64,000 bases of DNA. Origin: Schistocephalus solidus. Lineage: Eukaryota; Platyhelminthes; Cestoda; Diphyllobothriidea; Diphyllobothriidae. How positions within the stretch are numbered: position 1 is the first letter of the stretch; each line of letters starts with the position of its first letter. The translations under genes and the position numbers were made by a program. The notes below the pieces were generated by a model. The model saw only the letters and a list, made by a program, of their open reading frames with translations, searched no databases and was not told the origin of the DNA. Where the stretch lies: positions 1 to 64,000 of the forward strand of contig WEDG01003481.1 of NCBI GenBank assembly GCA_017591395.1. Reading direction: 5' to 3'. Below are positions 41,980-54,059 of the stretch, piece by piece.

Positions 41980-44900
41980 CCTATTTCTTCGTTTCCTGTT
42001 GAAAATATTAGCTTAATTATTGACAATTTATTGTATTTCTACCTCATTATCAGCTGCACACATTTGCAGTTATTGCAATTGCAAAAGGGTAAAATATAAA
42101 GTTTTTAAACTTTTTCACCCTACATAGCCTCATTAAAGTTCTCGCAGATTTACGTCAAAAGGACGGAATATACAGGTTAATTCTAGAAATAAAGTTGAAA
42201 TTTTGTAAGTTTACCTTATTTCCAGCGAAGAATAATTTGCAGTAACTGGTATACCAGTTGATATAATTTTCATCCTGCATAGCCTCTTCGCTAATTCTAT
42301 TTTTCAGTTTAAACTCGTTACCTAGCAGATATTTTGCTTGCAGTGCCTTGCTTAAAAACATATATTTCAAATATTACATCTTTTATTCCGCAAAACGTCA
42401 CAAGTGACAATTTTCCTTTCGTATTATCGATTTGAAAAATACTTATATTTTAAAATCAATATGAAACCGCAGTCAGTGCTTAGACGCAAACATCCACTTC
42501 GCGTAAAACTTCCACTAGAGCAACCATCTTTTAGCATGAAGAAATTAGACCTTGACGCCCTGGAAAACTTTAATAACTTCATGTCTAAATATGGTTCTCT
42601 CTTCACGATCCTTGGTACTATTTTTGAGGGAAAGTTGTCTTCACTCACTTCTAAACAATGCGTGAAATTAGAGCCTTTTATAAACATGGTCAGTACCGAG
42701 TCAATTGACCGACATAAGAGAATTTTCAATTTTCTTTTAAAAAACGTTCCCAAGTGTAAAATCCCCCCGGACGTTGCATTTCATTTCCTTTACTCATGCG
42801 GCTTTAACTTTAAAGTCGCTGAAGCTAAAAGGTTGTCTTCCCGTAGCAAAAATCCGTCAGTTCTGGTCAAACGTTTTTCAGCGATTGAAGTTGACCTTAT
42901 TTTCTCTAAGCATGAGCACTCAGCTCAATATTTGAAAAAAAACAAGTTGTTATCTGTAGGGATATAACCCCAATGGAACGTCGGGTTTCACCCTCATTAG
43001 CAAACAAGAAGCCTTCGTCTACACCTTCAATAGCAAACGTTATCTCAGAGGTTTGTCCTGCAGCTAATGCAAGCCCACGGCCTCCGGATCGACAGGAATT
43101 TCGATTCCAGCTGAATCTTCACCCGTTAACCTTGTTCCTGGTTTGAGTGAAATTGTGTCAACGCCACTTCTTTCTCATCCCAAGCAAACCATGCCTGCTA
43201 TAGCTGCCAAATCTACTAAACCTAAGAAAACTCCTAGTAAATCTGAATCATTGGCTAATTCAGGCATTAAAATCAGTAATGTCATTACCGATGGGAAACC
43301 TGCTAACCCCTCAGCATCTAAAACAGCTGCGAACGCTTATGTTAGCATCCTTCCCAACCCAAAAGGTGGCCGAAATCCCCAAATAATTAACGCTTCTAAT
43401 TATGTTACCAGTTTTTCGAAATCATTTATTCCTTTTTCAAATGCACGTTTTCCGCCAATTTATGCTAACTTCCCTCAAAATCTCATTTCTAGGCCACCCC
43501 TATCTTTCAAACGCCACAATATAGCCTTCCTTTGCAAGGTTTTCATCCAAAGATTCTATTGTATAATAATCTCAGTGCTCTTAACAGTAACATTTCGACA
43601 AATTGCAGACCAGAGCAATTTGGTTTCCCACATTTTGTTTCTTCTCTCCAGTTTTCTTCTCCACCACCAAATCTTCCTTTTTTATAAATATAAATGAGCG
43701 TAACATGGAGCTCAGGAATACTTTCAGTTTAGTTTCACTCAATGCGAGATCAGTTATAAATAAGATGGCTGACCTTAGAACAGTAGCTTTTGAGCTTGAT
43801 CCAGATGTGCTGTGCATCACTGAATCCTGGGCTCACTCTCTTATTTCTGACTCAACGCTTGCTATAGATAATTTCAATTTGTACCGACAAGACCGCGCTG
43901 AAATCGTGGCGGTGTTTGCCTCCTTTATATTAAGTCATTCTTTGTACATTTCCCTTTTCAGCTGAGCATTTCGTCCTTTTCTGGAAATGTATGCTTTGCT
44001 TCAGTCATCCCCCCTCACAATAAAAAAGCGTTAATTGGCTGTTTCTATAATCCTCCGTGTTATTCTGGCAATGAAAGCGAGCGCTGTGAACTATTTGAAA
44101 AAGTTGCAGACACTCAATTTGATGTCAAAATAATAGTAGGCGATTTCAATCTGCCAGACATTGACTGGCAGGCAAATTCCTCTCCGCCTAAACATCAAAA
44201 ATCGGTCGATACTATAAACTTTTCAAACATGTCCCAACTGGTCAGATCAGTTACTAGAAGTGACAACATTTAAGATTTAATTTTCACAAATGATGTCCAC
44301 CCTCTCTTTATGGATTTTCATCATGATCTTTTCACAAGTGATCACGCAATAATTCACTGTTGTTTTCCAGTCCCCCCTTCTTACGAAGCCTGAGGTTAAA
44401 TGCATTAACCTCGACTTTGCTAACACAAACCATGAAATGATAAATAATTTCGTAAGCAATCTAGATTGGCATAGCATATTTGCAATCAACGATCCAAACT
44501 TTTTCCGTGAGCTATTGCAGAGCCTCACAGAACAAATCCAGGCTTTAATCCCGTTTGAGATTTTTAATTCAAATACAGCTTCTTCTACAGTTCCACATTT
44601 TCTCCAGAACAGACTTAAAAAATTATGAACACAACTTAAAGATTCATCTAAAAGCTCTTTGTCAGTTCATTTAAGGATTGCACTAATATTTGAATTAGCA
44701 TCGAAAATTAGGCTCGCGAGAGATAAGCGTAGGGAGTCTCGGGCACTAAGTGATGGCAATTCATCCAAATCTGTTGTTCATATCTTCCATGTTTGGTCAT
44801 CGTCTAAGCGTCTGAATGTAACTCCGTCCTTACTCGACTGTAAAAAAAAATTGTAACAGACGATTTGGGCAATGCAGAGTTGTTAAATTCGTTTTTTTGC

Positions 44901-47132
44901 CAACCACTTTACCACTGAAACTAGCCCCACTCCCACAATTCCTCTGCTTTCAAATTCGCTTCTAACAACCATTAATTTCTCGCCTTCATGTATTCAAAAG
45001 GAAATAGCTCACCTAAAAAATTTCCATTCGGTTGGTACTGATAACATTCCAAACTCACTTATTAAACAGTTAAGGGATTTTCCACCTTACTAAGCAATTT
45101 ATTCTCAGTATTTCTCGAAAATGGTTTCTTCCCCGATTACTGGAAAACTTCTATTATAATACCAGTTTTTAAATCTGGTTCCTGCTCGGACATTCATAAC
45201 TATCGCGGTGTTCATAAAACGCCCTCTCTTGCTAAACTTTTCGAAAAACTAATTGCAAAACAAATCACGCATTTTTGCATAAGCAATCAAATTATCAACT
45301 TTTCCCAACACGGCTTCTTACCGGACCGCTCATGTGAAACCTGCCACCTGTCTTTTCTAAATCTACTAACCTCTCTTCGTAATGATCATCTCTCTGTGGT
45401 AGTTATCTATTTTGATCTTAGTAAGGCATTCGATAAAGTGCCTCATAAACGACTTCTAGCTACACTAGAAGCTATAGGATTTCGTAGTCCCCTTACTGAC
45501 TTTATTAGATCATACCTAAATGATCGAAAGCAAAACGTTTTAGTAGGGTCCTCATACTCAAATGCTACCCTCATTGTTAGTGGTGTCCTTCAAGGTACCG
45601 TATTAGGTCCTTTGTTGTTCTTACTGTATATAAATGATATTTCATCGATAGTTAAACATTCTCAATCTTTATTTATGCTGATGACCTCAAATGCGTGTAT
45701 TCCTTCTCTAACTCTATGACCGAACGGTGCCTAGAACAAATTAATTCAGACTTAGACTATCTTTCGGCCTGGAGCTCCACATGGCTAATGGAGTTTTCAC
45801 CTACTAAGTGGCGCTACATGAGTTTTAGGCCTGTAAGGCTGCCGCAACCTCTTATTTTTGAAGGTTGCCCCATGATTGAATGTTCCTCCATCAAGGACTT
45901 GGGCTTAAGCTACACCAATAAATTAGATCTTTCGCCTCATGCCGATAGAATTACGGCCAAAACTGCTCAGATTTGCGGCTTTATTTCTTATAATTTCTAC
46001 CTTCCTGAAATTAAATTAAGAATTTATCGTATGTTTGTACTTCCCATTCTTGAATTTTGCTGTCCTTTCTTCGGTTTAATGAACGAATCTAGCCGTTCAA
46101 AAATTGAAAATGTCCAAAGACATTTCACAAAAAAACTTATTTCCGACTCTTTCAACTACTTCCTACTCAACAAGCTAAAATTTCTTTGGGTCAGGAGACT
46201 TGAAGCAGGCTTTTGTCTCCTTTTCCGACTAAATAATAGTTCAACTCTCCCCAAGCTTTCGGTCATTACCCCCGTTAGTCTTCCTTATAACCTAAGAAAT
46301 TCTGCACTAATTATACCTCCCCCTGCATCCTCCACGTTTAAACGCTCTCTCTTCTTTGCTTCTAGGTATAGTTTTCTTTGGCATAACTTGCCAATTGAAA
46401 TAAGGTGGTTAACTAGTCTATCTGCATTCAAGCGAAGACTGCACATTTATCTCATCACTGATTCTATTAACCTTTTATTTTCCTCATCTTTTCCCAGTAG
46501 CTTTCCCCATGACTCGGAGAAAGGACCATCGGGAATTTAAGTGACCCTCTTGAAACTCTATTTTCGCTACCTTGGGTAACCCATGACCTATGATGTCTCC
46601 TTATATCACCAGTCATTCAAACGATGACGTCATTCGGACGTACACATTCAGTGGTCCACAGTCTAAATTGCTACCGTTTCTTTGGACAATAACCATCATC
46701 AGAATTCAACTCTGGATCCTAAGATGCTGAGGACTTAAGTTCATTGACGCATTTTCGTGATATTTTGTTTCATACGCCTAAGTGATCAAGAACGAATCAC
46801 CTCAACGTTTCATTATCTCATTCTGAAATGCTACTACCGTATTACCCTACTCTACCACCTGACCATTTTTTCCTAAGCAGCTTTTTTCTCCTACCTTCTA
46901 TTAAAAAATGAAGGCTTCTTGAACTCTGCCTCCATTTTTATGGTAGGAGTTTTTTTCACTGCCAATTTTTTCTAGTTCACCATTAATTATAAAACATCGC
47001 TAACTGTTGACATAGCAGGACAAGTTATGTATTTGTACATTTTATCTGCACACATTGCCATAACTTAATTTCGTTACTAATGTTTGCTTAGACAGTGCCT
47101 TGCCGGTGCTAACCAAATATAAATTCTAAAAA
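41980..47132 (+). mobile_element. LINE family II copy A, about 5.1 kb, nearly complete
   Basis: The order is 5'UTR (TTTCTTCGTTTC... block shared with 52.07 and 55.14 kb), ORF1 42461-42967 plus a frame-shifted continuation to about 43697, then endonuclease and RT. The endonuclease starts FSLVSLNARSVINKM at 43.7 kb and includes VGDFNLPDIDW and DLIFTND. The RT includes NYRGVHKTPSLAKLFEKLI, YFDLSKAFDKVPHKRLLATL and LQGTVLGPLLFLLYINDI, with YADDLKCVYSF after a one-base frame change near 45665. The frame 45695-46540 covers the RT thumb and end. The 3'UTR ends GCTAACCAAATATAAATT near 47125. The flanks are both halves of LINE D, so this copy inserted into D. Confidence 0.88.
42461..42967 (+). CDS. 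ORF1 of LINE II-A, unrecognised domain
   Basis: The 168-aa frame begins at ATG 42461 (MKPQSVLRRKHPLRVKLPLE), although the frame is open from 42404. Its core, about residues 25-155, is shared with the second copy at 55.5-55.9 kb. Shared segments are LDLDALENFNNFM, SKQCVKLEPFINM, DVAFHFLYSCGFNFKVAEAK, RSKNPSVLVK and IEVDLIF. The N-terminus is basic, as in nucleic-acid-binding ORF1 proteins. A frame change at about 42960 leads into a Lys/Ser/Pro-rich continuation (ITPMERRVSPS...). I do not recognise the fold; a nucleic-acid chaperone role is only inferred from position. Confidence 0.75.
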   Translation: MKPQSVLRRKHPLRVKLPLEQPSFSMKKLDLDALENFNNFMSKYGSLFTILGTIFEGKLSSLTSKQCVKLEPFINMVSTESIDRHKRIFNFLLKNVPKCKIPPDVAFHFLYSCGFNFKVAEAKRLSSRSKNPSVLVKRFSAIEVDLIFSKHEHSAQYLKKNKLLSVGI

Positions 47133-47134
47133 AA

Positions 47135-47440
47135 TCCAAGTCTTCTACACAGTCGTTGATGTACACTTAGAAGAGTAACGGCCCTAATACAGAGCCTTGG
47201 GGGACACCACTTAGAACTGGATTAGGTGTTGACTTCGAGGAATCGATGCACACAGTTTGAAATATTGCTATAAGAAAATCTGCAATCCAAGTCAGCAGCA
47301 TTCCTCCTATGCCAATTTCAGATAATTTGTAGATGAGAAGTTTGTGTGGGAAACTGTGAAACGCCTTCTTGAAATCGGTGTTGATGACGTTTGATCGAAA
47401 ATCTATGCTTTGCACGCTATTAGAAACGTTCTTCGAACAA
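47135..47440 (-). mobile_element. LINE family I copy D, 5' part (RT palm)
   Basis: On the - strand: INTDFKKAFHSFPHKLLIYK, IGGMLLTWIADFL and VLSGVPQGSVLGPLLF, then a stop and YINDCVEDLDF. This is exactly the RT portion missing from 40920-41975, whose text resumes at FEPTAFDRAVMFAD. The copy is itself 5'-truncated near 47440. Confidence 0.86.
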
Positions 47441-47519
47441 GAATTTCTTCAGTGTTCACTGGTCAATTCAGTTTCAATTATGTTAAATTAGACACGTGAT
47501 TCCGTGACTAACACCACGG

Positions 47520-47740
47520 ACTAACGTTCCATAAGTATTAAAGAGGATAGTTCGTTCAGAATAGTTCAGTATATTTAAGGGTAATAGGCCTTCTAAGAAC
47601 CTATGAAAAACGTTACCTACAATATTGCAGTAGAAATACACGTTACTGCAAAGCAATGAATAATATATTCACGTATAAAGAAAATGATTTTGCAACAGTG
47701 AAATCTAGGCACAGTCATCCCAAAGGACCGATGATTACCT
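47520..47740 (-). mobile_element. LINE family I 3' UTR and tail
   Basis: The reverse complement matches window bases 1-195 block by block (GGATGACTGTGCCTAG, AGTAACGTGTATT, CCTATTACCCTTAAATATACT). It ends near 47560 with CTGAACTATTCTGAAC. No coding part is present: an extreme 5' truncation, or one cut by the adjoining family II tail. Confidence 0.78.
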
Positions 47741-47764
47741 ATGTCAAATATTTGAAATTTGAAA

Positions 47765-47850
47765 TTTATATTTGGTTAGCGCCGACAAGGCACTGTCCAA
47801 ACAAACGTTAGTAACGAAATAAAAAAATAACAATGTGTGCAGTTAAAATG
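47765..47850 (-). mobile_element. Orphan LINE family II 3' tail
   Basis: The reverse complement carries CTGCACACATTG, ATTTCGTTACTAACGTTTG, ACAGTGCCTTG and GCGCTAACCAAATATAAATT. This nearly repeats the last 85 bp of LINE II-A (about 47045-47125) in the opposite orientation. It is a severely 5'-truncated insertion. Confidence 0.82.
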
Positions 47851-48074
47851 TTAAAATATTTGATAATATAGGCAGAAATTTTCCTGTCAGAATTTCTTTG
47901 ACCTAGGCATAGTAAGTAGGACTCCTAAGTCAAAGTGTAAGTAAGGAAAAAACATTTGTCGCAGAATATTGTTCGCCTGCTTTTTCCTAAGTTTGACCAA
48001 ATTGAAGCCTCCTAGCAAAAATGAGAACGAAAATCTCAGCTCGTCGCAAGATATTCCAGTTAAATACATATGTT

Positions 48075-48345
48075 ACTATAAATTAGTGAGTAACATAGTC
48101 ACATAGAAAGGAAATAATTTTGTAAAACTGGAATCTAGGCACAGCCCTTCCCTGTTATCTGTATGGATTTGCAGAGCTTTGATATGATGTAGCAGTGCCT
48201 TCCTGTAAGAATGAACGGTATTTTTCAAGCAAATATAAATCCAGTTTATATTTGAATGGGCCTATCGTGTCCGCCCGTATGACTTCCTCTGGGATTCCGA
48301 CCTCTTTCTTATAGGTTATAATTGTACTCGAAATGATCACCACGA
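48075..48345 (-). mobile_element. LINE family I fragment: RT C-terminus and start of 3' UTR
   Basis: On the - strand: KKEVGIPEEVIRADTIGPFK then YKLDLYLLEKY (the usual end of these RT proteins, LPEEVV...FKxxLDxxL), a stop, then the CTGTGCCTAGATTCCAG block also found at 47.7 kb and in the first bases of the window. It is a third family I remnant within 1 kb. Confidence 0.75.
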
Positions 48346-50770
48346 CAGCCGTGGTGGAGGAAGCTGTATCTTTGTTAAGCGAGCGCTGGCATTTCGGCCC
48401 TTAGACCATCCACAATTAACCGGGGTTGGAGAGATCTGTTGGCTTCAAATCACCTTAAAAATAGGAACACTTTACTCGTTGGCTGTGTCTATCGCCCGCC
48501 CAATACCAGTAAGGATTTTGAATTTTATCTCTCACAAGCGATTCACGCTGCAGCTGACTTACATTTTAAGCATTGCTTAATTGCAGGTGATTTCAACCTT
48601 CCTGAAATTCAATTGTTTCCGGTCCCTTCCGGCCCCATAAAGTTCGAGGACTTACTCGAGGCCGTAGACATCGGCATGTGGGCTCAGGTTGTTGACTTCC
48701 CTACCCCAGGATCAAGCATACATGATCAAATCTTCGGAAGAGGTTGCCTGTCTTTGGCAGTGTCATCATTAGGCCCATATGGGAGCTCAGACCATGACAT
48801 CGTTGTTTCTACACTACAATGCGAAACCGATGAAACGTTTTCCAAAACATATAGCTTTTTATTTAATTTCCGATTAGCACTTTTGGCAGTATTATTGATA
48901 CATCTTAACTCCCACGACTGGTCTGATTTCTTTTTATGTCAGGATGTGAACACCTGTACTGGTATGCTGTACGAAGTATTGGATCCACTTTTTTCTCGTT
49001 TTGTTGCCTGTAAGAAATTAATTAAGGTCACGGATGAGGTTTATCTCCCTATCCTATAGTAGATGAGAAATTGACGGCTGATAGTTTTAACGTTTTCTTG
49101 TCCAGAACATTTATTGAAAATTCGGCCGCTCCCCTCCGACCATCCAGAGTTGGACCGATGCCATCCTCGAAACCATAACTTTTATCCCCTGGGACGTAAC
49201 CATAGCCACTCAACTTTCTCGTCAATCTCATAGTCCTGGGCCAGATGGCGTACCGATCAGTATTATAAAGGCGGATGCTAATGATATTTTCCCATCCCTT
49301 CTGTGTTAGATATTTAATCTAGCTCTGGAAAGTGAAACCTTACCCAGTATGTGGAAGGAATTGCAAATTCTACCTATTCTCAAACACGGCCAATCTACGT
49401 CATTTGCCGATTTTCGGCCAATCAACACACTGTCCGCAGCTTCGAAAATCCTGGAGACCTTGATCAAAGATAAGATGATGTATCATTTAACCGACAATAA
49501 CCTACTGAGTGCAATGCAGCACGGGTTACTCAAAACAAGGTCTTGTGTTACCTTTCAGCTCTCTTTCTTTGATCACGTTCTCCAATCTAGGGATAATGGC
49601 TTTGCACTTTATATAGTCTATTTCGATTTCACCAAGGCCTTCGATCGTGTTGACCATGTCCTTCCTCTCCTGAAACTCTCCTCTTTTGGTATATGTGGTA
49701 AACTTCTGAGCTTGAAATCTTATTACCTGAGCTCTCGCACACAACATGTTAAGATCTCCAATGTTATCTCAAACTCGGCACATGTAAGGAGTGAAGTTAT
49801 TCAGGGTATTGTGCTTGGCCCGCTTTTATTTTGTCTTTTTGTCAGTGATGTACCAGGTTTATTTCGGAATAGTAGGCCCTTTATGTATGCCGAAAATTTA
49901 AAAGTTCCCTATCGATATAAGCCGGCAGATCATGACACAGTGCTTTATCTATTAAATAATTAAATGATCTCGAGGCCTTTGCACAGTGGTGCTGCACATG
50001 GCACCTTTCCATTTCTTGGCACTTATGTTCCGTTATGGGTGTTGGCGACGACCATCAGTCTCAACTAAGCATAGATGGCCACGATCTAAATGTACCTGGC
50101 GTTGTTAAGGATCTGTTCATATCAGATTTCAATGGTCTTCATCTTTCATAGCACTGTCCCCTGATTGTCTCCAAAGCACACAGAACTACCAGGTTTTTCC
50201 GCCGAAATTTTAAAACTATCGATATTAGACCCCACCTTATCAAATGTACATTAGGCTTGGCGTGGAATACTGCTCGTTTCTATTTAGCCTTCTGCATGAT
50301 ATTGAACGGAAGAAAATAGAATCAGTCCAGCACTTCTGTACGAAAAGAATTTTATCATTGGAGCATCGTCATCTGTCGTATCAAGAACGCTGTGGGCTTA
50401 TGAACACTGATCCCTTATGGTTTCGCCGAGGACAGAAGGGACTCCTTTTTACTGTTATAGCTTTTGAATAGTCGTACATTTAATCCCCTTACCACTGTGA
50501 GGCAGCTTGACCACCCTCGGCGCAGCAGTCGTTGCAATATCTTTTTATTTCTTCAATTAACTCGCACAGTAAAGTATCATCAATTATTTTTGGTAAACGC
50601 CTTAGCCATGTGGAAAAAACTATCCCAGAATGTAAAATCTCACGAAGTTATTCTTTGTTTAAGAGAACTATTACTAGTTTTTTGCATTCAGACCAGCTTT
50701 CAAGAATTCTGGGCACCAACATGGTAAAATATATTTACCAGTTCGACGGAGTGCGCGGCATCTGAACCCG
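48326..50770 (+). mobile_element. LINE family III, 5'-truncated endonuclease and decayed RT
   Basis: The element opens inside the endonuclease: RGGGSCIFVKRALAF (frame 1), then GCVYRPPNTSKDFEFYL, LIAGDFNLPEIQLFP and GSSDHDIVVSTL (48439-49059). The RT follows at 49349-49963: ILKHGQSTSFADFRPINTLS, YFDFTKAFDRVDHVLPLLKL, VIQGIVLGPLLFCLFVSD and FMYAENLKV. It ends with RKKIESVQHFCTKRIL and MWKKLSQNV-type text to about 50765. The catalytic Asp-Asp reads Glu-Asn and there are several stops, so the copy is dead. It differs clearly from families I and II at protein level. Confidence 0.85.
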
Positions 50771-50774
50771 ATCC

Positions 50775-51890
50775 CAGGTCTTACCATGAGGGCTTTGGTA
50801 CCTTTCCAGCAGTTTTAATCTTTTTTCAGCTACGGTCGCCACGCCTGAACTCCATGTTCTAGGTGTGAACGAATAAACGTCCCGTTTATTTTTCCAAATA
50901 TTTCCTTATCGATATCTACGAAAGTTGTATTTTCTGGTTGACTTTTTACACGACCGTTGGCTGGAGAGACTGTTGTGTTCTCTATTTTGCGGTGTAGTGA
51001 GGAAAGAGATAATTGTAAAAGAGATTATTCGTGAATGAAAAATCTAATGACGCTGACCTTCGTTTTCTGAAAAACGTAATGGGGTACTTGATAGAGGACT
51101 TCGACCTACTTAAGAGGAGACCATGGGTTTCCCATCCCGACTGGGCGACATCGCAAATACTGAGGAACCTAACAATAAAAAGCTGACCGGAAAAAGTGAA
51201 TCAGATTTCAACAATCAAAACATTTCCCTGATTGGAAAAAAACAGCAAACTTTATGATTGAATCTGTTGAATAGAGAATGATCAGCATTTGAGTGAAACA
51301 AAATCAAATGAATAACGGAAACTCCCAAAATATTTTTTGGTGATATGAATAGGGCAAAACTCAACCGGAAAAGATTTTTGATAAGACTGATATGGCAAAA
51401 TGTTTATTTGAGGAAGTTGATTTTGACGAGAAATTATGCCTTCAATTACAGCGTATAGCGACACAAGTAACACGATGGCCTTCATAACCGACATTGTAAG
51501 GAAAACTCAATGAGAGATACGGCATGACAAATTGACTTTTCTGAACTGTATATTATAAACATTTCTGAATGAACCCACAGATCAGCCTGTCTATCCACTC
51601 TCCAAGATCATTGAAATTGTTATGCGAGCTGGGACTTTCCTATTGATTGGCAGCAAGCCGACATGTATCCCATATAAAAGGGGCGATCAAACCTACCAAA
51701 ATAACTCCAGACCTGAGGGTTGTACAAGTATCTGTTGTAAAATGATGAAAAAGATAATAAAAACGGAGGTAATAAGGCATAGAGTGGACATCAACTTGCT
51801 TGGTGTGCATCAGTATGGATAAGGAAGCGTTCGATCCTGTTTTACCAATCTGCTCATTTTTTTCAAAAGCTTAGTAGAAACTCAAATATA
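50775..51890. other. No gene recognised; may include the 3' UTR of LINE III
   Basis: The open frames at 51282-51494 - and 51622-51822 + show at best faint RT-like text (SRPEGCTSICCKMMKKIIK resembles the RPISLTSICCKIMEKII fingers segment, about 51715-51775 +). This could be another very short LINE scrap, but the match is too weak to call. Confidence 0.35.
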
Positions 51891-51892
51891 TT

Positions 51893-52200
51893 CGTTTATT
51901 GCCGAAGGTATTTGCTTAAATTTTGATTAATATTTGTATTTCTTACCCCTAAAGAACTGTACATACGTGTGGTTGTTGTCTATAGCAATAGGTGGAAATA
52001 TACAGCCTCATACTCTTTCACCCGACATAGCTTCCTTTCTCATGCTTAAATTTTTGCACAGATTTCTTCGTTTCTTGCTGAAGTTATTAGCTTAAGTGTT
52101 GATAAAGTTTTGTATTTCTAATCCTTAAATAACTGCACACACCTTTGGTTGATGTAGTTAACAATAAGTGGAAATATACAATCTCATAAGCTCTAATAAC
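51893..52200 (+). repeat. Two tandem monomers of LINE family II 5'UTR-like sequence
   Basis: Copy 1 (51893-52017) and copy 2 (52068-52194) are collinear: CGTTT-TTGC-GAAG, GTATTTCTTACCCC versus GTATTTCTAATCC, GGTGGAAATATACA versus AGTGGAAATATACA. The period is about 175 bp. The same unit occurs once at the 5' ends of LINE II-A (41985-42110) and LINE II-B (55118-55250). Confidence 0.7.
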
Positions 52201-52989
52201 AGTCGATATTGCCCAGATATACTGTAATCACGACGTGTCGAGATAAGGCACTGCGCGTGCTCATTGGTCTATCGATTTTAAGAATCTGAACTCTGTTTGG
52301 TCGGCTGGCTGATAGAGCTGCTTGCGCGAGCGCTCGAAAGGCGCCATTGCAATTTGCTCAGACGTGGCGTGCACACACGTGAGTGCAATTGTTACATAAC
52401 CTTGACGCACTTGTGTTTTAAGCTTTCATTACTATTTTGCTTACTATACCTATTGCTTTTTTCTAATTACCTTGGCAAATGTTCAAACAGGATTCAAAGA
52501 AAACAGTTCGGTGTATTGCGCCAGAGGTAGCGCAAGTATACCGCGAAGTTACTGAGAAGGACAATTTGCTTACCAACAGGCGCCTTAGAGCTGATGGGGA
52601 CCATGTCAATGGACCGTTGGTCGCTTGTACTTAGGGAGCGGATGAGGGAACGGGCCATTAAATCGAATTTAGCTCATATCTCCCTAGGTAGTATTCTGGA
52701 GATATTCAAATCTCGGGTACTGGACATGTCAACCGACCGCCGTACGCTGTTACTGGTGTCGTAAATTTTAAAGTCAAAGTATGGGAAGTGGTAAGTATGT
52801 TCACATTGTACTGGAAAGTCAAATTAAAGGGCCTCTAGAAAACTATAAGTGCATAAGGGTGAGAACGAGATCGTAGTTAATCGAGCAATTGACGGACTGC
52901 CAGTGTTTCGCAAGACCTAGTTGGAATTCTGGCCTATTCTAGCTATGATAGTGCGTTCTTTTATTAGCGCCGTCTTTACAGTAGCTTTT

Positions 52990-53330
52990 ATTCCGGAAAA
53001 GATAAGGCATGCGACGTGCTTGAATCCTGTAAACAAGCCGTAGGTGAAATAAGATCGCGAAAGAACTACTGCGGATGTTCGCCCATAAAAATGAAATTTT
53101 ATTTGAACCAGAGCAGATGGTGTACAACGTGCACAGCATAACGCACATTGCGGCTGACGTGCAGCACCATGGGCCTCTTTCCTCGTTTTCCTCCTTTTTG
53201 TTCGAGAGACACCCCGGGAGACTGAGGAAATGGTTTAGAAAGCCGTCCCGGCCTTTGCTGAAGGTAGATCGTAGGTTAAATAGGGTAGACTTGCGCATAT
53301 TTTATGCAAAGGTACCGCAAAGCTCCAGAT
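52990..53330 (+). mobile_element. DNA-transposon transposase fragment (tnp2/EnSpm-like C-terminal segment)
   Basis: The frame 53075-53443 reads MVYNVHSITHIAADVQHHGP, then FSSFLFERHPGRLRKWFRKP and SRPLLKVDRRLNRV. The order YNVH...HLADDV..FGPLDSFSAFPFE..LG.LKR..RKP is one I know from large invertebrate transposase-like proteins related to the tnp2/CACTA group. It is unsearched here. No terminal inverted repeats were found and the N-terminal catalytic part is not visible. Confidence 0.5.
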
Positions 53331-54059
53331 TTATTCACAAGCATAGGTGTGGTCCAATACAGATGGATTATCCAAAATGTGAGCAGGATAAGTGTGTTGT
53401 CACTTCCAATTTGAGGATCGATAACTCGCTTGTCAATGGCTGATTGCATTGGGGAGAAAATAATCTGTGTATAGAATGTACTGGTAACATCTGATGGGCA
53501 TAAATACATAGTATTTGCGGAGTTCACACAACTGTCGGATAACTTCGACTATCCTCTTAGGTCCTCTCAAATACACTTCTATGAGGGCAAAATGGGTAAA
53601 AATCTGGGCCGTGCAGTTTTACCGACCCGTATTAGAAAGTTCACTTGCTTCCCCTTAGAAACTTTGTTCGTTTTAATAGACTTAATTGATATCTGGTGGC
53701 TAGGCTCATTAGAGGTGTGGACTTTTAACATTAACCCCACTAACTATCCTTTCCCTTAAGGTAACAGTGCTCGTTAACCCTACAAACGCACAGTCCACGT
53801 AGCTAGAGGTTTGCGAACACTGATGGGATGAAGTGGTAATAGTCTTAGGAGATATACTCAATCTTTCTATATAACGTCCTACTTTTTCTGTATGGTTGTA
53901 GGCCAAATTATAGATTCACAAAACTGACTAAAAGGACACGTAGATTCACAAACGATGGGGCATTGGGACAAAAAGCCATCGCTATCACCCGTAGGTTGCA
54001 GTTACTGAATAATTCTCATTTTCAAAAGGAGCCCCAAAAAGGCAAATGGATACCGAAAA

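Noticed and set aside
52200..52290. A LINE II 3' tail joined directly to the 5'UTR monomers, which would make a SINE-like deletion derivative
   Set aside because: Only a loose match (GGCACT-GCGCGTGCTCATTGG versus GTGCCTTGCCGGTGCTAACC); not strong enough.
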